This document shows positions 36,205-48,737 of a stretch of 64,000 nucleotides of DNA, piece by piece. The stretch's first letter is position 1. Every line of letters begins with the position of its first letter. Made by a program: the position numbers and the translations under genes. Under the pieces are notes generated by a model. That model ran no database searches. It saw nothing but the letters and a program-made list of their open reading frames with translations, and was not told the DNA's origin. The stretch comes from Gammaproteobacteria bacterium (GTDB taxonomy: Bacteria > Pseudomonadota > Gammaproteobacteria > Pseudomonadales > Pseudohongiellaceae), in NCBI GenBank assembly GCA_009844085.1, contig VYCF01000024.1, positions 124,001 through 188,000 of the forward strand, in the 5' to 3' direction.

Positions 36205-36777
36205 TCAGGCGCGCTTCACCAGTCCGAACCTGGCGCGCGCCTCATCCGGCCCGAGCACGCGCGCGCCCATCAGTTCGACGATCTTGCGGGCCCGCTCCAC
36301 CAGTTGCGCATTGGTGGCGAAGACGCCCCGACTGAGATAGAGATTGTCCTCGAGTCCGACGCGCACATGGCCGCCGAGAAGTACCGACTGCGCCACGAAC
36401 GCCATCTGCCGGCGGCTGATCGCGAATGCTGTGAAATTGGCGCCGGCAGGCAACAGGTCCGTTTCCGCGCCGAAGTCCGTAGGCCTCTCGTCGGGCCCGA
36501 TGAACAGGTCGCCCCCCATTCCCGCTGTCAGGTTGATAACCACATCGGTATCGGAGTCACGGATCCGCGCGACCACTTCACGATACAGGGACACATCCCG
36601 CGAGCCCTTGCCCGTTGTCGGGTCGCGCACATGACAATGCACGATGGCCGCGCCCGCCCTCGCTGCGTCGAGCGCCGACTCGGCAATCTGCTCTGGAGTC
36701 ACGGGAATATCCGGATGCCTGCCGACAGTGTCGCCCGCACCGGTCACCGCGCAAGTAATGACCACTTCGTTATTCAA
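36205..36777 (-). pseudogene. BKACE (3-keto-5-aminohexanoate cleavage) family gene with internal deletion
   Basis: BKACE proteins cleave beta-keto acids with acetyl-CoA; beside lcdH they act on 3-dehydrocarnitine. I choose the TTG at 36777 because GGGAGG lies seven bases upstream and the result matches the family opening [15 protein letters not shown]. Zinc ligands are kept: VHCHVRD (two His) and VGLEDN (Glu). But the product has 190 residues instead of about 300: after [12 protein letters not shown] it jumps to [10 protein letters not shown], skipping roughly 100 residues including the expected LDCG, DTGH and QLCLGIPWG segments of the barrel. The frame is intact, so it is either a nonfunctional remnant or an assembly fault. 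Confidence 0.75.
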
Positions 36778-36957
36778 AAAATCCCTCCCGCTTATTCGGC
36801 CCGACCCCGACAAAGCTTAAGCCACAAATTCGCCCAAGCGCAAAACCGCATTGCACCTGCACGGCGACGTATCGAAACCTCACTACCACTAGTATTGACC
36901 GGTAAGGGTCTCTGTGACATGCTCGGCTGTCCTGCAACTTTTGGATGGGGGCGTTCC

Positions 36958-37185
36958 GTGGACGATCGGGAATACGAGAACACCGACCTCGAAATCGATC
37001 AGAAACTGATCGCGGAAGGCGCCATGCAATTGACTGGAGAAATCAAGGTGCTGGAAGCCTGGCTGCGGGAACTGGACGAAGCCGAAGAGGAAAACGAGGA
37101 AATCCTCGCGGTCCGCAAGTCCTATAACGACATGTTGCGCAGCAGAAAGGAAATGCTGACCACTCTCGAAAAGCAAGTCCGTTAG
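36958..37185 (+). CDS. small acidic coiled-coil protein, unknown
   Basis: The start is probably the GTG at 36958, with GGATGGGGG eight bases upstream, giving 75 residues. An in-frame ATG at 36919 would add 13 residues. The product is highly charged and helical, with heptad-like leucines in IKVLEAWLRELDEAEEENEE and ending in MLTTLEKQVR. I do not recognise it. It precedes the dUTPase gene by 37 bases on the same strand. A TTGACC at 36895 could be part of its promoter, but no good -10 follows. Confidence 0.6.
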   Translation: MDDREYENTDLEIDQKLIAEGAMQLTGEIKVLEAWLRELDEAEEENEEILAVRKSYNDMLRSRKEMLTTLEKQVR

Positions 37186-37222
37186 TCCCCACTCTACCGA
37201 CGAAATTCGACCGGCGCCGCCC

Positions 37223-37882
37223 ATGCTGTCCAGGGAACAGGCTTCCGCCATGCTTTCGCTGCAAGCGGAAATGAATCGCAAAATCGATCCCCAATGGGTT
37301 GCGGCGGCTTATCCTTATCTCAGGGCGGTCATCGTCGAAGGCAGTGAGGCGATCGAACATCACGGCTGGAAATGGTGGAAAAAGCAGGAGCGCGACCTGG
37401 CCCAGCTACAAATGGAACTCGTGGATATCTGGCACTTCCTGTTGTCGGAGATTCTGTTGCGTGAGGGCGGCGACCAGAAACGCGCCTTGACCTCACTGAT
37501 ACGGTTGCTGGATGCGAAAACAGTGGACGAAGAGATCGATTTCGACGGCCGGACCTGGCGCCTTGACCGATTGAACCTGCTGGAAAAGTTCGAACTGCTG
37601 ATCGGTCTCAGCGCGAACCGGCGCATCGATCTGACCCTGTTCGGTTCGATCCTGCGCGGCTGCGAAATGGAGTGGCTCGACCTGTATCGCCAATACATCG
37701 GCAAGAACGTGCTCAACACGTTCAGACAGGATCACGGCTACAAGGAAGGCAGTTATCGGAAGCTCTGGTCCGGCCGCGAGGACAACGAATTTCTTGCGGA
37801 GATTCTCGCCGCCGCCGACCCTGAACAGCCGGATTACCGGGAACTCGTCTATTCCGAACTCGCAAAGCGCTATCCGGCCTGA
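37223..37882 (+). CDS. all-alpha (dimeric) dUTPase family protein
   Basis: The 219-residue helical protein matches the dUTPase-2 family of all-alpha NTP pyrophosphohydrolases: VEGSEAIEHHGWKWWKKQ, QMELVDIWHFLLSEIL with the Glu/Asp metal ligands, and NVLNTFRQDHGYKEGSY. These enzymes hydrolyse dUTP and dUDP to keep uracil out of DNA, and are unrelated to trimeric Dut. The ATG at 37223 has no strong ribosome-binding site; coupling to the small gene upstream is possible. Confidence 0.87.
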   Translation: MLSREQASAMLSLQAEMNRKIDPQWVAAAYPYLRAVIVEGSEAIEHHGWKWWKKQERDLAQLQMELVDIWHFLLSEILLREGGDQKRALTSLIRLLDAKTVDEEIDFDGRTWRLDRLNLLEKFELLIGLSANRRIDLTLFGSILRGCEMEWLDLYRQYIGKNVLNTFRQDHGYKEGSYRKLWSGREDNEFLAEILAAADPEQPDYRELVYSELAKRYPA

Positions 37883-37915
37883 ACGACGGACCGCCTGGCG
37901 GGAATATCGCTCTGG

Positions 37916-38497
37916 TTACCGATAATAGGCGTTTTCGCGATAAGAATGGTCGGTAATATCGCGAACTTCCTTCAGTTGCGGTACTTGCGACAGCAAGGCG
38001 TTTTCCACTCCGTGCTTTAGCGTCACATCGACCATGCCGCAGCCCTGGCAGCCGCCGCCGAACCTGAGCACGGCGATATTTTCCTCGAAGATTTCCTCGA
38101 GCGTCACATGCCCGCCATGGGCGGCGAGGCCCGGATTGATTTCGTTGTAGAGGATGTAGTTGACCCGGTCCTCGATCGAACTGTCTTCAGTAATCCGCGG
38201 CAGCCTTGAATTGGGCGCCTTGATCGTCAATTGCCCACCCATGGAATCCTTGGCGAAATCCACTACCGCGTCTTCGAGGAAAGGAATGCTGGGCTGATCG
38301 ACATAAGCCTTGAAACCTGTGTATTCCTTCTCTTCGTCATCGGGCTTCTGCTCGCCGGGCCGGCAATAGGAAATACAGGTCTCTGCCTGAGGCGTGCCCG
38401 CATCGAGAATGAAAATCCGCACGCCGATGCCTTCGCAATCCTGCTTGGCAAGCAATTCCGCCAGATACTCCTGCGCTGAATCGGTAATGCTGATCAT
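37916..38497 (-). CDS. nfuA: Fe-S biogenesis protein NfuA
   Basis: NfuA carries clusters to target proteins such as LipA. Residues 1-100 form a degenerate A-type domain (lacking the scaffold cysteine pattern, as usual) and residues about 110-193 form the Nfu domain with the cluster motif GGCQGCGM (CxxC). The 193-residue length is standard. Confidence 0.96.
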   Translation of the reverse strand: MISITDSAQEYLAELLAKQDCEGIGVRIFILDAGTPQAETCISYCRPGEQKPDDEEKEYTGFKAYVDQPSIPFLEDAVVDFAKDSMGGQLTIKAPNSRLPRITEDSSIEDRVNYILYNEINPGLAAHGGHVTLEEIFEENIAVLRFGGGCQGCGMVDVTLKHGVENALLSQVPQLKEVRDITDHSYRENAYYR

Positions 38498-38630
38498 GAT
38501 TTCAATTCCGTCGCACTTAAGGACATAAACGGTATGTATTTTACTTTATTTGCGAAGCCGCCGCCTTCCCGACTCGCGCAAGCGGCTTTTGGTAGAATTG
38601 GCGCCCTTTTCTCCCGGCGGCTCCCCGGCC

Positions 38631-42311
<3,681 letters not shown>

Positions 42312-42316
42312 GCCCG

Positions 42317-42346
42317 CTTACAAACGGAATCGGCATTTATTACAAT
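42317..42346 (+). promoter_or_regulatory. candidate promoter of the cysI-DUF934 operon
   Basis: TACAAT (42341-42346) is preceded by CTTACA (42317-42322) with an 18-base spacer, giving reasonable matches to sigma-70 elements. It lies just after metH and 40 bases before cysI. Confidence 0.5.
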
Positions 42347-42386
42347 AGCCGGTCCTTTTCCGGCCGGCCGGAGCCGCAGCGCTCTC

Positions 42387-44045
42387 ATGTACGTTTACGA
42401 CGAATACGACCATTGCATGCTTGCCGAGCGGGTGGCGCAATTCCGCGATCAGACCGATCGCTATCTCGCCGGCAAACTGAGCGATGCGGAATTCCTGCCC
42501 CTGCGCTTGCAGAACGGCCTGTACATCCAGCGTCTTGCGCCCATGTTGCGGGTGGCGATCCCTTACGGCCTGCTGTCCTCGCGGCAGATTCGCAAACTGG
42601 CCTTCATAGCGCGTCATTTCGACAAGGGTTACGGTCATCTCACCACCCGCCAGAATATCCAGTTCAACTGGCCTGAACTTGTCGAGGCGCCCGATATTCT
42701 GGCCCATCTGGCCGAAGTCGAAATGCACGCGATCCAGACCAGCGGCAATTGCATCCGCAATGTAACGACCGATCATTACGCCGGCGTGGCGGCCGATGAA
42801 GTCGAGGACAGCCGCCCCTGGTGCGAACTCATTCGTCAATGGTCGACCTTCCATCCGGAATTCGCCCATCTGCCGCGAAAATTCAAGATCGCCGTCTGCG
42901 GCACGCCCGCCGACCAGGCCGCGACCCAGGTGCATGACATCGGGGTCTATCTCATCCGTGCGGAAAGCGGCGAAGTCGCTTTCCGCATTCTTGCCGGCGG
43001 CGGACTCGGCCGCACTCCGGTAATCGGCCAGGCAGTCTTCGACTTCGTGGAAAAGCGGCATCTGCTGACGGCGCTCGAAGCCATCATGCGCGTCTACAAC
43101 CGTGAAGGCCGAAGGGACAACAAGTACAAGTCGCGCATCAAGATCCTCGTGCGCGAAACCGGGGTCGAGAAATTCCGCGAAAAAGTACATGCGGAATGGG
43201 AGCGAATAAAGGGCTCGGCGTTGACCTTGACGGATGCGGAAATCGAGCGCTGCAAGTCGTTCTTCACCGATCCGGACTACGTCAGGCGTCTCAACGGTTC
43301 CGACGTACTGACGGAAAAACTGCTGGAGGATCCGGAATTCGCCCGCTGGCATCGGCGCAATGTCCGGCAGCACAAGCAACCCGGCTACGGCATCGTCACC
43401 ATCAGCCTGAAGCAGACTGGAGTCGCGCCGGGAGACGTCACCGACGGGCAACTCGAATTCATCGCGGACTTGGCCGACAAATACAGCTTCGGCGAAGCGC
43501 GGGTCAGCCACAAGCAGAACATCATCCTGGCCGATGTCGAACAGCGCAGGCTATATGACCTGTGGCGGGATCTGTCGACGCAGTCGCTGGAGACGCCCGC
43601 TCTGGGCCTGCTCACCGACATCATCTGCTGCCCCGGTGGCGATTTCTGTGCCCTAGCCAACGCCAAGTCGATCCCGGTCGCCGAGGAGATCCAGCGCTTT
43701 TTCGACGATGCCGCGGAACTCGAGGAAATCGGCGATCTGCAAGTGAACATATCCGGCTGCATGAACGCCTGCGGTCACCACCACGTGGGCAATATCGGCA
43801 TTCTCGGCGTCGACAAGCGAGGCGAGGAGTTTTACCAGATTTCCATCGGCGGCTCGTCGGCGCGCGAGGCGAGTCTGGCCAAGATTCTCGGGCCCTCGTT
43901 TGCCCGCGACGAAGTGCCCGGAGTGATGCGCACGCTGGTGGACGTCTACCAGGCCGAGAAGCGGCAAGACGAAAGCTTCCTCGACACTTATCGCAGGATC
44001 GGCCACGAACCATTCAAGCAGGCGGTCTATGCCGACAGTCATTAA
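42387..44045 (+). CDS. cysI: siroheme sulfite/nitrite reductase (hemoprotein subunit)
   Basis: The 552-residue protein shows the siroheme/4Fe-4S fold: KGYGHLTTRQNIQF, SGNCIRNVTTD, and the cluster cysteines CPGGDFC and SGCMNAC with HHHVGNIG. The first half and second half are the two ferredoxin-like repeats. With DUF934 next door it is most likely the assimilatory sulfite reductase, using ferredoxin or an unlinked flavoprotein, since cysJ is absent. Confidence 0.92.
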   Translation: MYVYDEYDHCMLAERVAQFRDQTDRYLAGKLSDAEFLPLRLQNGLYIQRLAPMLRVAIPYGLLSSRQIRKLAFIARHFDKGYGHLTTRQNIQFNWPELVEAPDILAHLAEVEMHAIQTSGNCIRNVTTDHYAGVAADEVEDSRPWCELIRQWSTFHPEFAHLPRKFKIAVCGTPADQAATQVHDIGVYLIRAESGEVAFRILAGGGLGRTPVIGQAVFDFVEKRHLLTALEAIMRVYNREGRRDNKYKSRIKILVRETGVEKFREKVHAEWERIKGSALTLTDAEIERCKSFFTDPDYVRRLNGSDVLTEKLLEDPEFARWHRRNVRQHKQPGYGIVTISLKQTGVAPGDVTDGQLEFIADLADKYSFGEARVSHKQNIILADVEQRRLYDLWRDLSTQSLETPALGLLTDIICCPGGDFCALANAKSIPVAEEIQRFFDDAAELEEIGDLQVNISGCMNACGHHHVGNIGILGVDKRGEEFYQISIGGSSAREASLAKILGPSFARDEVPGVMRTLVDVYQAEKRQDESFLDTYRRIGHEPFKQAVYADSH

Positions 44046-44550
44046 GGACGGCGCGATTCTGCCCCGTGACCGTTGGACGGTGCTGCGCGAGGCGACCGGA
44101 CCCGAGGTGCTGCAAGCCGTTCCGGGGCGGAGCTTTATCGTGCCGCTTGAATTCTGGCTCAATTTTCGCGCCCAACTCGAAGAATATCCCGGTGAAAAAG
44201 GCGTCTGGCTCGACAGTCACCAGACACCGGAACCGATCGCAGCGGATCTCGCCGAATTTGCCGTCATCGGCTTGAACTTTCCGGTATTCGCCGACGGCCG
44301 CTCTTACAGCAACGCCAGGGAATTGCGCGAGCATTATCGATTCGAAGGCGAAATCCGCGCCATCGGCGATGTCATGCGAGATCAGCTTTATTACATGTCC
44401 CGCTGCGGCTTCAACTCATTCGCCTTGCGTCACGATCAGGATTCGGAAACCTGCCTGCGGGCGCTTAAGGATTTCAGCACCGGCTATCAATCCAGCGTTG
44501 ACGAGCCTTTACCGCTATTCCGGCGCCGCGGCGGCGTCCGGCAGGAATAA
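44029..44550 (+). CDS. DUF934 protein (sulfite reductase partner)
   Basis: The 173-residue protein matches DUF934 (NFPVFADGRSYSNARELRE, GDVMRDQLYYMSRCGFNSF). The family nearly always follows a cysI-type gene and is thought to assist sulfite reduction, but the role is unproven. It starts 17 bases inside cysI and its stop shares a base with the next ATG. Confidence 0.9.
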   Translation: MPTVIKDGAILPRDRWTVLREATGPEVLQAVPGRSFIVPLEFWLNFRAQLEEYPGEKGVWLDSHQTPEPIAADLAEFAVIGLNFPVFADGRSYSNARELREHYRFEGEIRAIGDVMRDQLYYMSRCGFNSFALRHDQDSETCLRALKDFSTGYQSSVDEPLPLFRRRGGVRQE

Positions 44551-45710
44551 TGGGCGCGGAATCCCTACTGTTTTCCTTTTTCCTGATCTTCACCGGCGCT
44601 ACGGTGCTTTCGACGGTGGCGCTGTTTCTTCGCGTGCCCTTGCTGGTGGCTTATATCGTCGTCGGCATCCTGCTCGGCCCATTCGGGCTGAATTTCATTT
44701 CCGACGCTTCCCTGCTCGTGGACATCGCGGAGATCGGCATCCTGTTCCTGCTTTTCCTGCTCGGCCTCGACATGCAGCCCGCCAAGCTCATGCATACCTT
44801 GCGCAATACCTTCCTGGTCACCCTGATCAGTTCGCTGCTGTTCATGTTTCTCGGCCTGGCGACAGGCCTGCTGTTCGCCTTTTCCTTCCAGGACAGTCTC
44901 GTAATCGGTTTCACGATGATTTTTTCGAGCACGATCATCGGCATCAAGTTGTTGCCGACGACGGTGCTGCATCAGCGCCATATGGGCGAACTTATCGTCG
45001 GCATTCTGCTGTTGCAGGACTTTATCGCCATCTTCCTGCTCGTGTTTCTCGATCAGGGAACGCTGGAAGGCGCCGAGACGCTGCGCACGCTGGTGGCGTT
45101 TCCGGCCTTGCTGCTGCTTGCCTGGGGCGCGACCCGCTTCGTACTCGTGCCGCTGATCGCCAGATACGACCAGTTCAAGGAATACCTTTTCCTGCTCGCG
45201 ATCGGCTGGTGTCTCGGCATGGCCGAAACGGCGGAACTGATTGGATTGACGCCTGAAGTCGGCGCTTTCACGGCCGGGGTCAGTCTGGCCACGAGCCCGA
45301 TCGCCATGTATTTGTCAGACCGCCTGAAGCCCTTGCGCGATTTCTTCCTGATCCTGTTCTTCTTTTCGCTCGGCGCCCAGTTCAATCTTACCCTGATTGA
45401 TCGCTTCATCTGGCCTGCGGTGATCCTGTCGGGGCTCGCCCTGAGCGTGAAACCGATAGTGTTCCGCGCTTTGCTGCTGCGTCTGAGCGAACGCCGGGCG
45501 CTGGCCTGGGAGGCGGGTCTTCGGCTCGGACAGATCAGCGAGTTTTCGCTGCTGATCGCTTTCGTGGCCTTGCAGGCGGGTTCGATCAGCGAAACCGCGG
45601 CCATGACGATCCAGGGAGCGGCAATCCTGACCTTCCTGTTCTCGTCCTACATCGTGGTAATGCTTTGCCCGACGCCTATTGCCGTAGATCCACGTTTACG
45701 GCGCGATTGA
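44550..45710 (+). CDS. KefB-type cation:proton antiporter (CPA2), membrane part only
   Basis: The 386-residue protein has about twelve helices and CPA2 features: LGPFGLNFIS, FLLFLLGLDM, SSTIIGIKLL, LLLQDFIAIF and FFFSLGAQFNL. There is no cytoplasmic TrkA/RCK domain, so it is unlike full KefB/KefC. The start overlaps the DUF934 stop by one base (TAATG), although a direct link with sulfite reduction is not evident. Ion specificity (K+ or Na+) is unknown. Confidence 0.9.
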   Translation: MGAESLLFSFFLIFTGATVLSTVALFLRVPLLVAYIVVGILLGPFGLNFISDASLLVDIAEIGILFLLFLLGLDMQPAKLMHTLRNTFLVTLISSLLFMFLGLATGLLFAFSFQDSLVIGFTMIFSSTIIGIKLLPTTVLHQRHMGELIVGILLLQDFIAIFLLVFLDQGTLEGAETLRTLVAFPALLLLAWGATRFVLVPLIARYDQFKEYLFLLAIGWCLGMAETAELIGLTPEVGAFTAGVSLATSPIAMYLSDRLKPLRDFFLILFFFSLGAQFNLTLIDRFIWPAVILSGLALSVKPIVFRALLLRLSERRALAWEAGLRLGQISEFSLLIAFVALQAGSISETAAMTIQGAAILTFLFSSYIVVMLCPTPIAVDPRLRRD

Positions 45711-45711
45711 T

Positions 45712-46704
45712 TCAGAGCCGCAGCAGGAACCTGCCGAGCGCCTGACCGCGCAGAACCTTGTCGAGACTTTCGCCGAGCTGATCGAGACCGATTTCGGTGG
45801 CGATGTCCTCAAGGCCGGCGGGTTTCCAGTCCGACGCCAATCGCTTCCACAAGGCGATTTTCTTCTCGGGAGGCGCTTCCGCCGAATCGATGCCGAGCAG
45901 GTTTGCCGCCCGCAATATGAAGGGAAATACCGTGGCCGGAAACTCGGGGGATTCGACCAGGCCGCAACAGGCGACGCTGCCGCCGTAGCGCAGGCTCTTG
46001 ACGACGTTGGATAAGGTTACTCCGCCGACTACGTCGACGGCTCCGGCCCATTGCTGTTTCAGCATCGGCCGCGGATTCGCTTCCGACAGCACATTACGGT
46101 CAATGACCTCCGTGGCGCCGAGCGATTTCAGCAATTCGTGGCTTGTCTGCTTGCCGGTACTCGCGGTCACGGAGAAGCCCAGTTTAGCAAGCAGCGCCAC
46201 GGCCATGATGCCCACTCCGCCGCTGCCGCCGGTGACCAGGACCGGGCCGGCGCCGGCTTCGAGGCCGTTGTGCATGAGTTTTTCCACGCATTGCGCCGCG
46301 GTAAAGCCCGCGGTGCCGATGATCATGCTTTCCCGGGCGCTGAGACCTTCGGGTAGGGGCAATACCCAGTCCGCCGGCGTCCGGATCAGTTCCGCGAAGG
46401 CGCCGGCGGTATTCATGCCGAGGTCGTAACCGCTGACGATCACTTCCTGACCAGGTGAATACCGGTCGGTCTCCGATGTTTTCACGACGCCGGCCGCATC
46501 GATGCCGGGAGTATGGGGAAATTCGCGCGTCACTCCCCGGTTACCGCTGTTGGACAAGGCGTCCTTGTAGTTCAGGCAGGAGAATTGAACTTGCACCAGC
46601 ACGTCGCCGGCCGGCAGCTGGTCCACCTGGCGGTCGACTATTTGGCCGCTGAACTTGCCGTCTTCGCCTTCGGAAACTTCATATGCCTGAAAACTGCCTG
46701 TCAT
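45712..46704 (-). CDS. acuI: acrylyl-CoA reductase/YhdH-type zinc-independent alcohol dehydrogenase
   Basis: This 330-residue MDR-family protein has CLNYKDALSNSGNRG, FPHTPGIDAAG, GTAGFTAAQCVEKL and nucleotide motif VTGGSGGVGIMAV, typical of YhdH/AcuI. Such NADPH enzymes reduce acrylyl-CoA, relevant to DMSP or acrylate detoxification, but YhdH in general acts on several enones. GAGG is before the ATG. sohB is upstream on the same strand with 15 bases between. Confidence 0.88.
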   Translation of the reverse strand: MTGSFQAYEVSEGEDGKFSGQIVDRQVDQLPAGDVLVQVQFSCLNYKDALSNSGNRGVTREFPHTPGIDAAGVVKTSETDRYSPGQEVIVSGYDLGMNTAGAFAELIRTPADWVLPLPEGLSARESMIIGTAGFTAAQCVEKLMHNGLEAGAGPVLVTGGSGGVGIMAVALLAKLGFSVTASTGKQTSHELLKSLGATEVIDRNVLSEANPRPMLKQQWAGAVDVVGGVTLSNVVKSLRYGGSVACCGLVESPEFPATVFPFILRAANLLGIDSAEAPPEKKIALWKRLASDWKPAGLEDIATEIGLDQLGESLDKVLRGQALGRFLLRL

Positions 46705-46719
46705 CGGAACCTCGCTCTC

Positions 46720-47790
46720 TCATTGCAGATTGGAATTGACCGGCGTGTTGAACCACTTGAGCAACAGCCGGTCCAGGGCGGCGTACAAGGCTTTGCCCAG
46801 CCTTTCATGGGCCGATTTGCGGATCACGTATTCGACTTCGTACACCTTGTGCTCTTCACAGGCGGTGACGATGCATTCGTCGCTCGTGCTGATTTCATCG
46901 ATGAGTTGCAGGTCCCTGGCCTGGATGCCGACCCAGGTTTCGCCGGTGGCGATCTTGGCGAGGTCAACGGCCGGCCGATGATCCTTGACCCAGTTCTTGA
47001 ACAGATCGTGAATGGTGTCGACGTCTTCCTGCACCTTGTCCCTGGCCTTCTGGGTGATTTCGCCGAATGTCGTCAATGTGCGCTTGAACTCGCCCGCGGT
47101 GACGATCTCGTAATCGATCTCCTTGCGTTGCAGGGCCCGATAGAAATTCGGCATCTGCACCAGGACGCCGACCGAACCGATGATGGCGAACGGCGCCGCG
47201 ACGAGTTTGTCGGCCAGACAGGCCATCATGTATCCGCCGCTGGCGGCGACCTTGTCGACACAGATCGTCAGCGGAATGTTACGGTCCTTGATGCGGACCA
47301 GTTGCGAAGACGCCAGGCCGTAGGCATGCACCATGCCGCCCGGACTTTCCAGGCATAGCAGGACTTCATCCGATTCCCCGGCGATCGACAGGATCGCGGT
47401 GATCTCCTCGCGCAGCGATGCGACCTTGCCCGCCGCCATGTCACCCTTGAAACGCAGGACGAAAGTGCGCTTCTCCTTCGCAGATTCCTGCTCCGGGTCG
47501 GCCGCGGCCGCTTTTTCCTGTTGCTTGCGTTCCTTGTTCTCCTGCTTTCGCTGCGCTTTTTCGGCCTTGGTCAGTTTCTTGAGCTGCGCCTTGTTCAGCA
47601 CGCTGCCGCGCAAGGCGTCGCGCAATTCCTTCACGTGCCCGTTGAGTTCGGTCACCTTGATGCGGCCGCGCTTGCCGGCTCCCCGCCGCCGGCTGCCGGC
47701 GGCGGCAATCGCTCCGATGACCAGCATGACGGCGATCACGATGGTCCCCGCCTTGGCCAGAAACATGCCATATTCGATCAGGTATTCCAC
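46720..47790 (-). CDS. sohB: inner-membrane protease SohB
   Basis: SohB is an S49 (SppA-like) serine protease. I choose the GTG at 47790 because GAGG lies eight bases upstream and the product then begins (VEYLIEYGMFLAK) as in Escherichia SohB; the ATG at 47844 has no ribosome-binding site. The first 30 residues form a membrane helix, then a Lys/Gln/Glu-rich linker (residues about 80-105), then the catalytic core with VDKVAASGGYMMA (Ser) and Lys in TAGEFKRTLT. The 356 residues fit the family. Confidence 0.93.
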   Translation of the reverse strand: MEYLIEYGMFLAKAGTIVIAVMLVIGAIAAAGSRRRGAGKRGRIKVTELNGHVKELRDALRGSVLNKAQLKKLTKAEKAQRKQENKERKQQEKAAAADPEQESAKEKRTFVLRFKGDMAAGKVASLREEITAILSIAGESDEVLLCLESPGGMVHAYGLASSQLVRIKDRNIPLTICVDKVAASGGYMMACLADKLVAAPFAIIGSVGVLVQMPNFYRALQRKEIDYEIVTAGEFKRTLTTFGEITQKARDKVQEDVDTIHDLFKNWVKDHRPAVDLAKIATGETWVGIQARDLQLIDEISTSDECIVTACEEHKVYEVEYVIRKSAHERLGKALYAALDRLLLKWFNTPVNSNLQ

Positions 47791-47856
47791 TACTTTACCC
47801 TCGCCCGGGACGTCGCTTGGACCGGCCCCGAATTGTGCCCCCATTCAGGCTTTGAT

Positions 47857-48663
47857 TCAAAGCGGATCTCGCATCGACCGCGCATAGCCTTCGATCAGTC
47901 TTCCGGCTACCGAGACGCCGGCCGAAGGCGTCGGCGGGAGATCGTTGACGTGGAACCAGGCGGCGTCCTCGATTTCACCGGGCTCCGGCACTATGTCTCC
48001 GGAACGGTAGTCCGCCAGGAAGCCAAGCATCAACTGGGAAGGGAATGGCCAGGACTGGCTTTCCACGTAACGGATGTTGTCCACTTCCACGCCGGATTCT
48101 TCGCGGACTTCGCGTTCGACGGTCTGTTCGGGGGTTTCGCCGATTTCGACGAAGCCCGCAAGGCAACTGTAATAGCCGGTGCGATAGCGGGCGCTGCGCG
48201 CGAGCAGAACCTCCGCGCCGCGAGTAACGAGTACGATGACGCAGGGATTGATGCGGGGAAAGAACTGATGTGAGCATGTCGTACATTCAAGCATGCGCTC
48301 GCCTTCGCGCAGGACTGTGGGGGAACCACAGATCCCGCAATACCTGTGCGTGCCGTACCAGTTCAGAAGTTGCCGCGCCCTGGACAGCAACTCCAGATCG
48401 GCGTCGGTTTCGCTGAACAGCAGTGAACGCAGCGATCGGCTTTCCAATCCGGCTTCCGTATCGAGTTCGGCTGCCAGATAGGGGTTGCCTGCGGACTCTC
48501 CGGCGTATAACAGCGCGGAAAATTCCGCATCCAGGGATTCCGCGGAACCGGGAGACCAGAACAGCTCTCCGGCATTGAGCAGTATTCGATCCTGCCGGAA
48601 CAGGATCAATCTGACCGAATCGGCAAGTTGTCCGAGCCGGAGGCGAGTCGCTTGCGAGGCCAT
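47857..48663 (-). CDS. nudC: NAD(+) diphosphatase / deNADding enzyme
   Basis: NudC hydrolyses NADH and removes NAD caps from RNA. The zinc ribbon cysteines are in YCGICGSP and LECTTC, the Nudix box is GFVEIGETPEQTVEREVREESG, here with all catalytic glutamates, and SQSWPFPSQLM is the family SQPWPFPxS motif with one change. Length is 268 residues. It lies 66 bases upstream of the sohB start on the same strand, counted from the GTG at 47790. Confidence 0.94.
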   Translation of the reverse strand: MASQATRLRLGQLADSVRLILFRQDRILLNAGELFWSPGSAESLDAEFSALLYAGESAGNPYLAAELDTEAGLESRSLRSLLFSETDADLELLSRARQLLNWYGTHRYCGICGSPTVLREGERMLECTTCSHQFFPRINPCVIVLVTRGAEVLLARSARYRTGYYSCLAGFVEIGETPEQTVEREVREESGVEVDNIRYVESQSWPFPSQLMLGFLADYRSGDIVPEPGEIEDAAWFHVNDLPPTPSAGVSVAGRLIEGYARSMRDPL

Positions 48664-48737
48664 GCCGGCTGAATCGATCGGAGGTCAATCCGCCGGCCGA
48701 TAGCGCGAATCGTTACCGGCCGGCGGAGACAAGCTTG

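Noticed and set aside
38498-38630. Cobalamin or SAH/SAM riboswitch before metH
   Set aside because: The gap is only about 130 bases, with one weak hairpin and none of the conserved riboswitch core sequences I know.
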